Source of the DNA: Elusimicrobiota bacterium
GTDB lineage: Bacteria; Elusimicrobiota; Elusimicrobia; UBA1565; UBA9628
DNA length: 41,645 bases
Assembly: GCA_016207665.1 (NCBI GenBank)
Contig: JACQPG010000082.1
Location: forward strand, 1-41,645
Direction of reading: 5' to 3'
The notes under the pieces were generated by a model. The model did no database searches. It was not told where the DNA came from and saw only the letters and a list, made by a program, of their open reading frames with translations. A program made the position numbers and the translations under genes. Positions within the stretch are counted from its first letter, which is position 1. Each line of letters opens with the position of its first letter. Shown here in pieces: positions 1-7,240 of the stretch.

Positions 1-302
1 AAGGCGATGTTTTCGAAGACGTTATAATGCGGAAACAGCGCGTAATGTTGAAATACGGTATGGATATCGCGCTGATGAGCCAAAAGCTCGGTGATGTCCC
101 TCCCGTCGAGACGCACTCGCCCGCTGTCGGGGGCCTCGAAACCCCCGATGATGCGCAGGAGAGTGGTCTTGCCGCAGCCGGAAGGACCCAGGAAAGTCAG
201 GAACTCGGATCGGCCGACCGACAGCGAGAGTCCCTTGAGGATCCTGTTTTCGCCGAAAGACTTGGTGATTCCCTCTAGCTCGAGGAGAGTTTCACCGCCC
301 AT
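1..302 (-). CDS. potA: Spermidine/putrescine ABC transporter ATP-binding protein PotA, N-terminal part
   Basis: This is the first 100 residues of an ABC transporter ATPase that runs off the left edge. The start is the ATG at 302; an in-frame stop lies at 332-330, so no much longer start exists. A complete Walker A motif (GPSGCGKTT) is visible near residue 40, followed by the DSGRVRLDGRDIT stretch and the Q-loop region ending in VFQHYALFPH. The wording of these blocks matches the PotA branch (polyamine import) better than sugar or phosphate importers. It would energise an inner-membrane permease in the cytoplasm. Permease and binding-protein genes would be expected beyond the edge. Family assignment is firm; polyamine specificity is an inference, but fits the putrescine catabolic genes at 14619-20000. 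Confidence 0.85.
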   Translation of the reverse strand, partial: MGGETLLELEGITKSFGENRILKGLSLSVGRSEFLTFLGPSGCGKTTLLRIIGGFEAPDSGRVRLDGRDITELLAHQRDIHTVFQHYALFPHYNVFENIA

Positions 303-366
303 GATCTCGTTTACCTGGACGATATGATATCAAATGCCTCGCGAATCACCAAACCGCCGGGTGGAG

Positions 367-2073
367 TCACTTCTTGAGAGGCAAAAGGAAGTAAAATTCG
401 CTGCCCTTGCCGGGCTCGGATTTGAGGCCGACCTTCCCCCCATGGGCCTCGACCACGTTCTTGACGAAGGCCAGGCCCAAGCCGAAGCCCTGTATCTGTC
501 CCGTGAAATGCTCGTCGATCTGATAGAACCGGCGGAACAGCTTGGGGTGCTCCTCGCTGGGTATGCCCGGCCCATTATCGACGACGGCTAGCCTCACATG
601 GGAGTCGTCCAGGGCGACCGACAGGGACACGGTCTTGGGGTCCGCGGGATTGAACTTGACCGCGTTTTCCACCAGATTGGAGAAACACTCCTTCAGGAGC
701 AGCGGGTCGGCATTGATCTTCGGCAGCTTCTCGAAGTGTGCGCGATCCCAGGAGACGGAGACCTTCTTGTCCTCGATCAGGGAGGACAAGGCCTTGAGCG
801 CGGTCTCAACGGCCTCGGCGATCGAGGTCTCGGTCCTTTCCAGCACTATATTCTCCGGACTTTGCACCGTCGAGAACGTGATCAGTTTCTCGACCAAGGA
901 TCGGAGCTTCTCGTCCTCGTCGCGCACCTTTTTCAGGGCGTGCTTGTGGAAATCGCTGAGTCCTTGGGGCTCGCCAAGCACCAACTCGACGAATCCCAAG
1001 GCCACGGCGAGCGGCGTTCTCAGCTTGTGCGAGACCAGGGACAGGAAGTTGCGGGAGAGGGTCTCGCCGCGCTTCTCCAAGGTCGCGTCATGGAAGACGA
1101 AAAGGAAGCCGGAGGGATCGTCCGGCCGCCCGAGCCGGTCGCAGACGCCGCTGAGCACGAGCAGCTTGGGCTCCTTTCTTTGGAATTCGATCGGCATGAT
1201 GCGGACGCGCCCGGCCAATATCTCCGCGAGACCGGGACGGATCGCGAAATGGGAGAGCACCTGGCCGATGGTGTCGACGGCCTGTTCGTGGCAGCCGAGC
1301 AAGGTGCGGGCCGACGGGTTGATCAGCAGTATGCGGCCCTTCGGATTGGTCCAGATCATCCCCTCCTGCGTGTCATGGAAAATGGTCTCGAGCTTTTCCT
1401 TCTCCTGGGTGATGGTCTTGAACAGCAGGGCGTTGGCCACGGCCATCTCGTTGAAGGCCTTGGCGAGCAAGCCGATCTCATCCTGGCTTCGCAGGTCCAC
1501 CTGCACGCTGAAATTCCCCTTCCCGATCTGGCGCGCCGCGGCCGCCAGTATCGGCAGCGGCCTCATGATCCAGCCCACGATCAAGATGGTGCCCACGATG
1601 GCCAGAGTGGTCGAGCCGGCGGCGATGAGCAGTATCTGCTCTTTCTGGTCCCGCAGCGCCTCCTCGATCGAGGAGCGCGAATAGCCGATGCGCACGCTGC
1701 CCAATTGTTTGGAGCCGACGGTGATGGGCGCCACGATCTCGTAGGCCGTGGGCGCCGGTAGGGTCTCGCCCAATAGTTTCGGATCCGAGTGGGAAAGCGC
1801 CCTGTCGCCCTCATCGAGCACGGCCGCGTGGGTGACGCCTTTCTCCTTGAGAAGCTCCTGCACCTCCGTATGGAGGGCCAGGGGATCGACCTTGGGGAAT
1901 ATGGCCTCGCGCGCGGAACGCGCGAAAAAGCCCGCTCGCACCTTCATCTCCGCGACCAGGCCCTCCTCGGTCTTTTGGAGCAGGCGCTGGGCCATCAAAG
2001 CGATGACGAAGAGCACGAACAGGCAGGATAACGCGGCCAGCTTGACCGGCACCGAGCGCCAAGGTTTGAGCAT
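367..2073 (-). CDS. Membrane sensor histidine kinase (HAMP-PAS-HisKA-HATPase)
   Basis: A 568-residue sensor kinase. One membrane segment lies at about residues 8-30, an extracytoplasmic sensor region at 31-145, a second membrane segment at 147-170, and a HAMP linker at about 171-225. A PAS-like domain covers about 230-335, a dimerisation/phosphoacceptor domain about 340-410, and an ATPase domain about 455-568. The phosphoacceptor is His349 (SHKLRTPL). The N box (NLVENAVKFNP), G1 box (DNGPGIP) and G2 box (GFGLGLAF) are intact. The residue after the histidine is Lys where Glu or Asp is usual. The ATG lies one base after the stop of the glycine-rich surface protein gene, so it is the last gene of that operon. 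The OmpR-type regulator at 6447, at the other end of the locus, is the likely partner; that pairing is inferred from position. Confidence 0.9.
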   Translation of the reverse strand: MLKPWRSVPVKLAALSCLFVLFVIALMAQRLLQKTEEGLVAEMKVRAGFFARSAREAIFPKVDPLALHTEVQELLKEKGVTHAAVLDEGDRALSHSDPKLLGETLPAPTAYEIVAPITVGSKQLGSVRIGYSRSSIEEALRDQKEQILLIAAGSTTLAIVGTILIVGWIMRPLPILAAAARQIGKGNFSVQVDLRSQDEIGLLAKAFNEMAVANALLFKTITQEKEKLETIFHDTQEGMIWTNPKGRILLINPSARTLLGCHEQAVDTIGQVLSHFAIRPGLAEILAGRVRIMPIEFQRKEPKLLVLSGVCDRLGRPDDPSGFLFVFHDATLEKRGETLSRNFLSLVSHKLRTPLAVALGFVELVLGEPQGLSDFHKHALKKVRDEDEKLRSLVEKLITFSTVQSPENIVLERTETSIAEAVETALKALSSLIEDKKVSVSWDRAHFEKLPKINADPLLLKECFSNLVENAVKFNPADPKTVSLSVALDDSHVRLAVVDNGPGIPSEEHPKLFRRFYQIDEHFTGQIQGFGLGLAFVKNVVEAHGGKVGLKSEPGKGSEFYFLLPLKK

Positions 2074-2074
2074 G

Positions 2075-4522
2075 TCAGTAAAGCACGGCGATCTTGAGCT
2101 TCTGCACTTCCCGGCGGCTTCCGTAGCGCTTCTCGATCCTGCCGATATAGCCGCCCGGAGCCACCTTCACCCCGGATTTGTTGCCGCCGTTCCAGCTGAT
2201 GATCTGATTGCCCGGCCCAAGAGCGAAGGACTGCTCGTGCACGAGCTCTCCTTGAAGGGTGAATATCCGGAGCATCACGGTCGCGGCCTCCTCCAGGAAT
2301 AGCCCGATCTGGGTCGGCCCCTGGGCCGGGTTGAAGGGGTTCGGCCAATTGATGGGCTTGGAAACGGGCGCGGTCTGCGCCGGGATGAACACGGGAACGC
2401 CCGCGCTGATCTCCGAGAACGGTCCGAGCACCCCCGCGTTGCTGCGGGCCTGGACTCGCGCGTAATAGCTGCGGCCCGTGGCCAAGCCGTAGACGGTATA
2501 AGAGCTCGCGGTCACGGTGTGGCTTGACAGCACGTCATTGCCGCCCGGAGTGCTGCCCACGATGAAATTGTAATTGAATATGCCCACCGGGCTTTGGGCC
2601 TCGCTCCAGGAGAATGTGACGCTGCCGTCGCTCGAGAAGGAGCGATCGCTCTGGGGCCTGCCCGGCTCGCCGGGTTGGGCGGTGTTGGTGAGTATGCCGG
2701 GCGTGGTCGAGATCACGGCGGTGTAGGCCGTGAGCACGGAGTTGCGATTGATCGCCGCGGCTCTGAGCGAATACTGCGTTCCCGGAGAGAGGTTGAAAAA
2801 AGTCGCCGAGCGCGAGAGAGTCCGGGTCGAATCCGTGACGCTCAAGAAATTATCCGAGGAGATCTCCACCGTGAAAAGGGTGTCCGAGGGATTGGCCCCT
2901 GCGGACCAGGCGAAGGAAAGGCTGGTCACGAACACCGAGCCGAGGCCCGGGCTTGCGGGAGCCGAGGCCAAGGTGGCCGTGCCCGCGACGGCCGTGAATT
3001 CGCTCGGCACGTTTCTCAGGTTGATGGCCCGGGACCTGAAATAATAGGTGGTGTTGGGCAATAGGCCCGCGGGAGCCGAGGACAGGCTCGAGCCGAAGCT
3101 CGAGGCCGCCGCCGCCATCCCGGCGTCGGTGGAGCGTTGCAGCTCATAGAGCGTATAGTCGGGGTTGGCCGGAGTCCCGGAAGTCCATTGGAAGGACAGC
3201 GTGGCATCTCCCATGGAGGAGAACGGCGCGGCGGCCGGAGCCGGAGGGCTGGCCAGGGTATGGGTCGAGAAGATGTTGGAGGGCAGGCTATCTCCCCAGG
3301 CCGTGAAGGCCGTCACCATGCGTTGATAGGTGGTGTTGGGCGTCAGCCCCGTGGTATCGACCGTGTTCACCCCAGAGGCGACCGTGGTGTCCGGCGAGGG
3401 ATATGGGGCGGTGATGGTCGCCGGGAAAATCCGGTAGAGCTGCTGTCCCGGAGCGTCCCCGAAGCTCGGGCTGGCCGTCCATGACCAGGAAATGGACGAG
3501 ACGAACACCCCCGCGGCCGCGAAATTCGAGGCCGGCGAGGCGATGATCCCGAAGCTGGCCGTGCCTGTAGAGCCGAACTGTGGATCGACGGCATCTACAA
3601 CAATGCCCGGGAATCCTCCGAATCGCCCTGGCTTCCCACCACCGGTCGAAATACTCATGGTGAAGGGCGCACCAGGCCGATAAAATGCCTTGACCCTGCC
3701 TCCAGCGCCACCTCCTCCGGGGTCGACAGTACCTCCCGCTGGGATCAGAACGTCCCCGCCCGCGCCGCCCTGGGCCAAAAATATGGCGTTCCCTAGATTA
3801 AGGACTCCAGGGGCACGAACCACTATTGTTCCGCCACCACCTCCTCCGCCACCCCCTGGATGTGTTCCAACCGAGCCTTCGCTTACTGTCGGTGCGGTTG
3901 AGCCATTGACAATAAGTTGGCCCGTAATTGTAATCGAGCTGGCCTCTAAATAGATGGCGCCTCCGCCGTTGCCTCCGCTTCCCCCGGATGTGTTGGAATC
4001 TCCTCCTCCCCCGCCGCCCCCCGAACCTTGGAAGGAGTCATCCGAGGAGATCGGTGAGGTCACGGTGCCTGTGGAACCATAGAAAGTGCCTCCTGGAGCG
4101 CGTCCTCCAGGTCCTCCGAGTCCGCTATTGCCGGCCCCAGCCCCGCCATCGCCCCCGCTACCTCCCCCGCCTCCTCCCATTTCCGCGGCCCCTCCGGAAC
4201 CGCCACCAGAGCTGGATGGCCCGCCGCCGAAACCGGAGAATCCCGCGCTATTGATCTCGCCCCCGCCTCCTCCTGCCTGTCCACGTCCTGCACCATTGAG
4301 CTTTCCCGCCAGATTAATAGTGGATGCATAAACCTCGAGATTGATTCCCGGCGCCACGAAGACGGTCACGGAACCAGGTTCTACACGAAACTGGCCTACG
4401 TTGGTGAAGACTCCGGATAGGACATCTCCGTCAGCGGGCACGAGATCCCGGCCGGAATAGTCCCCGCCCATCCAGGTGGCGGCCTTGAGCGAGCCGGCGA
4501 GCAGCCAGATCAATATCTTCAT
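2075..4522 (-). CDS. Glycine-rich surface protein with fibronectin type III repeats and FlgD-like/type IX-like C-terminal domain
   Basis: An 815-residue secreted protein. It starts with a short signal peptide (about residues 1-14, MKILIWLLAGSLKA). Residues about 80-300 are very rich in glycine, with runs of six or more Gly alternating with short beta-type segments (AIYLEASSITITG, TIVVRAPGVLNLG). Three or four fibronectin type III modules follow between about 310 and 720, recognisable by repeated GLTPNTTYQ / LLPNTTYYFRSRA / LSPGTQYSLRAAA motifs. The last 90 residues hold the PNPFNP motif, a beta-sandwich pattern and a Gly-Gly-Tyr turn, typical of FlgD Ig-like or type IX secretion sorting domains. 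Its ATG overlaps the stop of the upstream PorV-like gene by four bases. It is probably a cell-surface adhesin or matrix protein. Domain calls are by motif only. Confidence 0.85.
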   Translation of the reverse strand: MKILIWLLAGSLKAATWMGGDYSGRDLVPADGDVLSGVFTNVGQFRVEPGSVTVFVAPGINLEVYASTINLAGKLNGAGRGQAGGGGGEINSAGFSGFGGGPSSSGGGSGGAAEMGGGGGGSGGDGGAGAGNSGLGGPGGRAPGGTFYGSTGTVTSPISSDDSFQGSGGGGGGGDSNTSGGSGGNGGGAIYLEASSITITGQLIVNGSTAPTVSEGSVGTHPGGGGGGGGGTIVVRAPGVLNLGNAIFLAQGGAGGDVLIPAGGTVDPGGGGAGGRVKAFYRPGAPFTMSISTGGGKPGRFGGFPGIVVDAVDPQFGSTGTASFGIIASPASNFAAAGVFVSSISWSWTASPSFGDAPGQQLYRIFPATITAPYPSPDTTVASGVNTVDTTGLTPNTTYQRMVTAFTAWGDSLPSNIFSTHTLASPPAPAAAPFSSMGDATLSFQWTSGTPANPDYTLYELQRSTDAGMAAAASSFGSSLSSAPAGLLPNTTYYFRSRAINLRNVPSEFTAVAGTATLASAPASPGLGSVFVTSLSFAWSAGANPSDTLFTVEISSDNFLSVTDSTRTLSRSATFFNLSPGTQYSLRAAAINRNSVLTAYTAVISTTPGILTNTAQPGEPGRPQSDRSFSSDGSVTFSWSEAQSPVGIFNYNFIVGSTPGGNDVLSSHTVTASSYTVYGLATGRSYYARVQARSNAGVLGPFSEISAGVPVFIPAQTAPVSKPINWPNPFNPAQGPTQIGLFLEEAATVMLRIFTLQGELVHEQSFALGPGNQIISWNGGNKSGVKVAPGGYIGRIEKRYGSRREVQKLKIAVLY

Positions 4523-6339
4523 GGATTATATTTGAGCGCGGCCTGCACCTTTTCCTTGAGCTTGGCGCCCGCCTCAGACGAAGGGTCGAGGGTCAGCACC
4601 TGATCCACCAGTTTGTCCGCGTTCTGATATTGGCCCTTCAGATATTGCTCGACCGCGCGATAATAAAGCTGCTCTATCTCCTTGCGGCGATCGGGGCTGG
4701 CCTGCTCGGAAAGCAAGGCTCGGATTTGGGCGGCTTTCTCGGATAGGCCTTGATGCTCCGGCTCCTCGCGCAACGCGGCCGTAAGCAGCTTCAACGCCTG
4801 GCCATGCTCCTTGAGATTGACGAGGCGATCGGCCTCCTTGAGGCTTTCCGCCACGTAATCCCGGGCGCGGCGGTTGAGATCTTTCTCGAAGTCCCGAAGC
4901 TCGGCATTGTCCGGATAGATGCGCCGCACTCTCTCCGTCTCGGAGCGGGCCAGCCGGAAGTTGTTGCGCGAAAGATGGGCCTGGGCGGGCAGAAGGGCCT
5001 GCTTGATGTCGATGGCCGATTGGGCCTTGCGCATGGAATCGAGCCGCTGCCTTTCCTCCTGGGACAGGGCCCGCTCGAGCTTGGCGATCTGGGACATGGC
5101 CTCGGGATGAGAGCCGTCGAGCTCGAGCACGCTCCTCCAGTACTGGAGGCTGGCCAGGAGACGCCCTTGCGCGGCTTGCTCCCGCGCCAGGCTCATGTTG
5201 CGCTCGACCATCTGTTTCTTGAGCGATTGATCCCATTGCGTGTTGGCTTGGCGTATCTTGTCGGTGATCGAGCGATTGCCGGGATCGAGCAAGGCGGCGG
5301 CTTCGAGGTCGCGTAGGGCGTCGCCGATGCGTCCCTGTTGCAGCTCGCCCTCGGCCTTTTGATAATAGGCGCGAGCCAGGCGCACGGCTTGGCCGCGGTT
5401 GAGTTGCGTGATCCCACGGCGTATGGTCTCTTCCAGCTCCTCGGCGGTATGGCCGAAGCGCTGGGTGAGGCTGATGATATGCACCAAGCCCAACTGATGC
5501 AGCAGCACCGCGTAATCGATCTGGGTATTGCCCAGGCGCAGCCCCAAGCCCGTGGAAAGGCCCTTGTCCTGCATGCCGGCGCGTACGGCCGCCAGTTTCC
5601 CGTATTGGAGTTCGGCGCCTCCGGACATCTGCCAGTTCTCATCCTGGACCTGATAGAAACGCGCGGTCAAAAGGGACTTCCAATCGCTCGATAGCCGCCA
5701 TGAGAAGGCCGGCGACAGGCTCAGCACTCGGCTGTACCTCACGGGCTCCGAGACGAATCGAAGCCGAGGCGCCAGCGCGTTGTGCCAGGTGGCCGCCAGC
5801 GAGAATTCCTCGCGGGGCTGCAGGATCAGGCCCGCGTCGCCTCCCGTGCCGGAGCCCGCGGTCTGATCGATCGATTCGCGCACTGTCTTGACCGCGGCCC
5901 CCAGCGCCAATGGCCGAGGATGCGAGACCCATGGCGGGCGGAGGGCTGCCGGCAGCGGCAGAGAAGCCCCCCAGCCTCCGAGAAGGGCCGTCTGCGTGAT
6001 CGAGAAGTTGACGGCCGTGTCGTTGGGGCCGGTCCGGCGCTCGAAATCGGGGCTGGCCTGGTAGACGAAGCCGGCCGAGAATGCTCCCCAGCGCGTGGGC
6101 AATCCGGCGCTGAAGAAATTATAGTTGGTCTCTTCGAAAAGCCTCACATAGGTGGCCGAGAGCTCGGGCTTGGCCAGCCGGCCCAGGCCGGCCGGATTCC
6201 AGATCAAGGAGCTCGAGCCGTCGCTGACGGCGCCCATCGCCCCCGCCATGGCGGCGCCCCGCGCCTCCGGCTCCTGATGTAGAAAGGCCCCGGCCTGGCT
6301 GGCCGCCTGCGCCGCCGGCGCGAATAAACCGAAGAACAA
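4519..6339 (-). CDS. PorV/PorQ-family outer-membrane barrel fused to TPR repeats
   Basis: About 606 residues. The N-terminal half resembles the PorV/PorQ (UPF0164) barrel family: the mature start has an AFLHQEPEARGAAMAGAMGA segment followed by the WNPAGLGRL motif characteristic of these proteins. The C-terminal half (from about residue 310) is helical with TPR-like units such as LARAYYQKAEGELQQGRIGDA and ALRDLEAAALLDPGN, probably in the periplasm. PorV proteins shuttle or anchor cargo that carries a type IX C-terminal domain, and the next gene encodes such a cargo-like protein. The start is uncertain. The TTG at 6339 gives only a 12-residue leader. A textbook signal peptide would begin 6 codons upstream at 6357, where the codon is ATA. 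A strong promoter lies just upstream (6375-6403). Confidence 0.8.
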   Translation of the reverse strand: MFFGLFAPAAQAASQAGAFLHQEPEARGAAMAGAMGAVSDGSSSLIWNPAGLGRLAKPELSATYVRLFEETNYNFFSAGLPTRWGAFSAGFVYQASPDFERRTGPNDTAVNFSITQTALLGGWGASLPLPAALRPPWVSHPRPLALGAAVKTVRESIDQTAGSGTGGDAGLILQPREEFSLAATWHNALAPRLRFVSEPVRYSRVLSLSPAFSWRLSSDWKSLLTARFYQVQDENWQMSGGAELQYGKLAAVRAGMQDKGLSTGLGLRLGNTQIDYAVLLHQLGLVHIISLTQRFGHTAEELEETIRRGITQLNRGQAVRLARAYYQKAEGELQQGRIGDALRDLEAAALLDPGNRSITDKIRQANTQWDQSLKKQMVERNMSLAREQAAQGRLLASLQYWRSVLELDGSHPEAMSQIAKLERALSQEERQRLDSMRKAQSAIDIKQALLPAQAHLSRNNFRLARSETERVRRIYPDNAELRDFEKDLNRRARDYVAESLKEADRLVNLKEHGQALKLLTAALREEPEHQGLSEKAAQIRALLSEQASPDRRKEIEQLYYRAVEQYLKGQYQNADKLVDQVLTLDPSSEAGAKLKEKVQAALKYNP

Positions 6340-6374
6340 GGCGATAGCCGCTCTTATATAGGGCCCCCGGCGTG

Positions 6375-6403
6375 TATATAACAGGGGGTATAATTCTTGT
6401 CAA
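6375..6403 (-). promoter_or_regulatory. Sigma-70-type promoter of the PorV/glycine-rich protein/kinase operon
   Basis: On the minus strand a perfect -35 box TTGACA (6403-6398) is followed by a 17-base spacer and TATATA (6380-6375). Transcription would start near 6368, about 29 bases before the TTG start at 6339. AAGAG, 11 bases before that TTG, is the only ribosome-binding-like sequence. Confidence 0.75.
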
Positions 6404-6426
6404 GCATTACAAAGATTTTCTACAAC
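6389..6426 (+). promoter_or_regulatory. Candidate promoter of the response regulator gene
   Basis: Two overlapping possibilities exist on the plus strand. A perfect TATAAT at 6389-6394 has no good -35. TTGTCA at 6397-6402 is followed by an 18-base spacer and TACAAC at 6421-6426. The TTGTCAA sequence is the reverse complement of the minus-strand -35, so the divergent promoters share bases and would compete for polymerase. Confidence 0.4.
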
Positions 6427-6446
6427 AAAGGGGTCTTATACCTCCG

Positions 6447-7121
6447 ATGGCCAAGATACTGATCATAGAAGACGACGGCGGTTTGCAGCAGTTGCTCAGC
6501 TTGAGCTTCAACATGGAAGGCTATGAGGTGCACTATGCCTTCAATGGGAAGGAGGGCTATGAGAAGATACTCTTGGTCCAGCCTGACGTGGTATTGTTGG
6601 ACTTGATGATGCCCGTGCTCAACGGGGTCGAGGTGATCAAGCTGGTCACCAGCAATACGCTTACGCGAGACATCCCCATCATCGTGATGACCGCGCATAG
6701 CGACAAGGCCGACATGCTCGAGCATTCGATCAAGGCTCATGGGGTGCGCGAATACGTGCGCAAGCCCTTCGAGATAGCCATGATGAAAAGCCTCGTAAAA
6801 CGCATGCTAAACCAGTATCCCCGCAAGAGCGTCCCCAGCTCGCAGGTGGCCAAGGGCGAGGTGCGCCTGGACGTCAAATTCCGCACGGTTTGGATCAGCG
6901 ACAAGATGATCGGAACTCTCTCCCCCACCCGCGCGGAGGTGCTGCGCATGCTCATCGAATCCAAGGGACCGGTCAAGCGGGAAAAGTTGATGCAGGCCGT
7001 TTGGGGCGACGGCTCCCGGCATTCCGCGCTGGAAAAGACCATACAAAGGTTGCGCGAGGATTTGGGCTCGGATTCGCAGCGGATACAGACCACTTCGGAC
7101 GGCTACGAGCTCGTCGGCTAG
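6447..7121 (+). CDS. OmpR/PhoB-family response regulator
   Basis: A 224-residue two-component regulator. I chose the ATG at 6447 because receiver domains start with the MAKILIIEDD pattern; no strong ribosome-binding site precedes it. The receiver domain (about 1-120) has the acidic pair Glu8/Asp9-Asp10, phosphoacceptor Asp52 (VVLLDLMMP), conserved Thr82 and Lys106 (YVRKPFE). A winged-helix DNA-binding domain of OmpR type covers about 130-224 (LSPTRAEVLRMLIESKG, RLREDLGS). It is transcribed away from the PorV operon on the left and towards the surface-protein/PorV pair on the right. It most likely controls one or both, with the kinase at 367-2073 as partner. Three CTGAC repeats that could be its binding site begin eight bases after its stop. 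Confidence 0.93.
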   Translation: MAKILIIEDDGGLQQLLSLSFNMEGYEVHYAFNGKEGYEKILLVQPDVVLLDLMMPVLNGVEVIKLVTSNTLTRDIPIIVMTAHSDKADMLEHSIKAHGVREYVRKPFEIAMMKSLVKRMLNQYPRKSVPSSQVAKGEVRLDVKFRTVWISDKMIGTLSPTRAEVLRMLIESKGPVKREKLMQAVWGDGSRHSALEKTIQRLREDLGSDSQRIQTTSDGYELVG

Positions 7122-7128
7122 CCCCTTT

Positions 7129-7153
7129 CTGACCAGTCCTGACACCCCCTGAC
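7129..7153 (+). repeat. Three CTGAC direct repeats at exact 10-base spacing, possible regulator binding site
   Basis: CTGAC occurs at 7129, 7139 and 7149, one per helical turn on the same DNA face. OmpR-family regulators bind tandem direct half-sites spaced about 10-11 bases. The repeats lie between the response regulator stop (7121) and the surface protein start (7241), upstream of TATA-rich sequence at 7210-7219. The role is inferred. Confidence 0.4.
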
Positions 7154-7240
7154 TTCCTCGACCTTGTTTTAGCCTGCCGCTCTGTTACCCTTTTGTAATC
7201 GAGAGCCGGTATATATACAGGTAAATACCCTCTCTTCCCT

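Noticed and set aside
598-1761. Long open frame on the plus strand opposite the histidine kinase
   Set aside because: It is antisense to a gene with intact kinase motifs, and its translation is low-complexity and matches no family; long antisense frames are expected in GC-rich DNA.
3690-4331. Proline-rich open frames on the plus strand
   Set aside because: They are the complement of the Gly-run codons of the surface protein on the minus strand.
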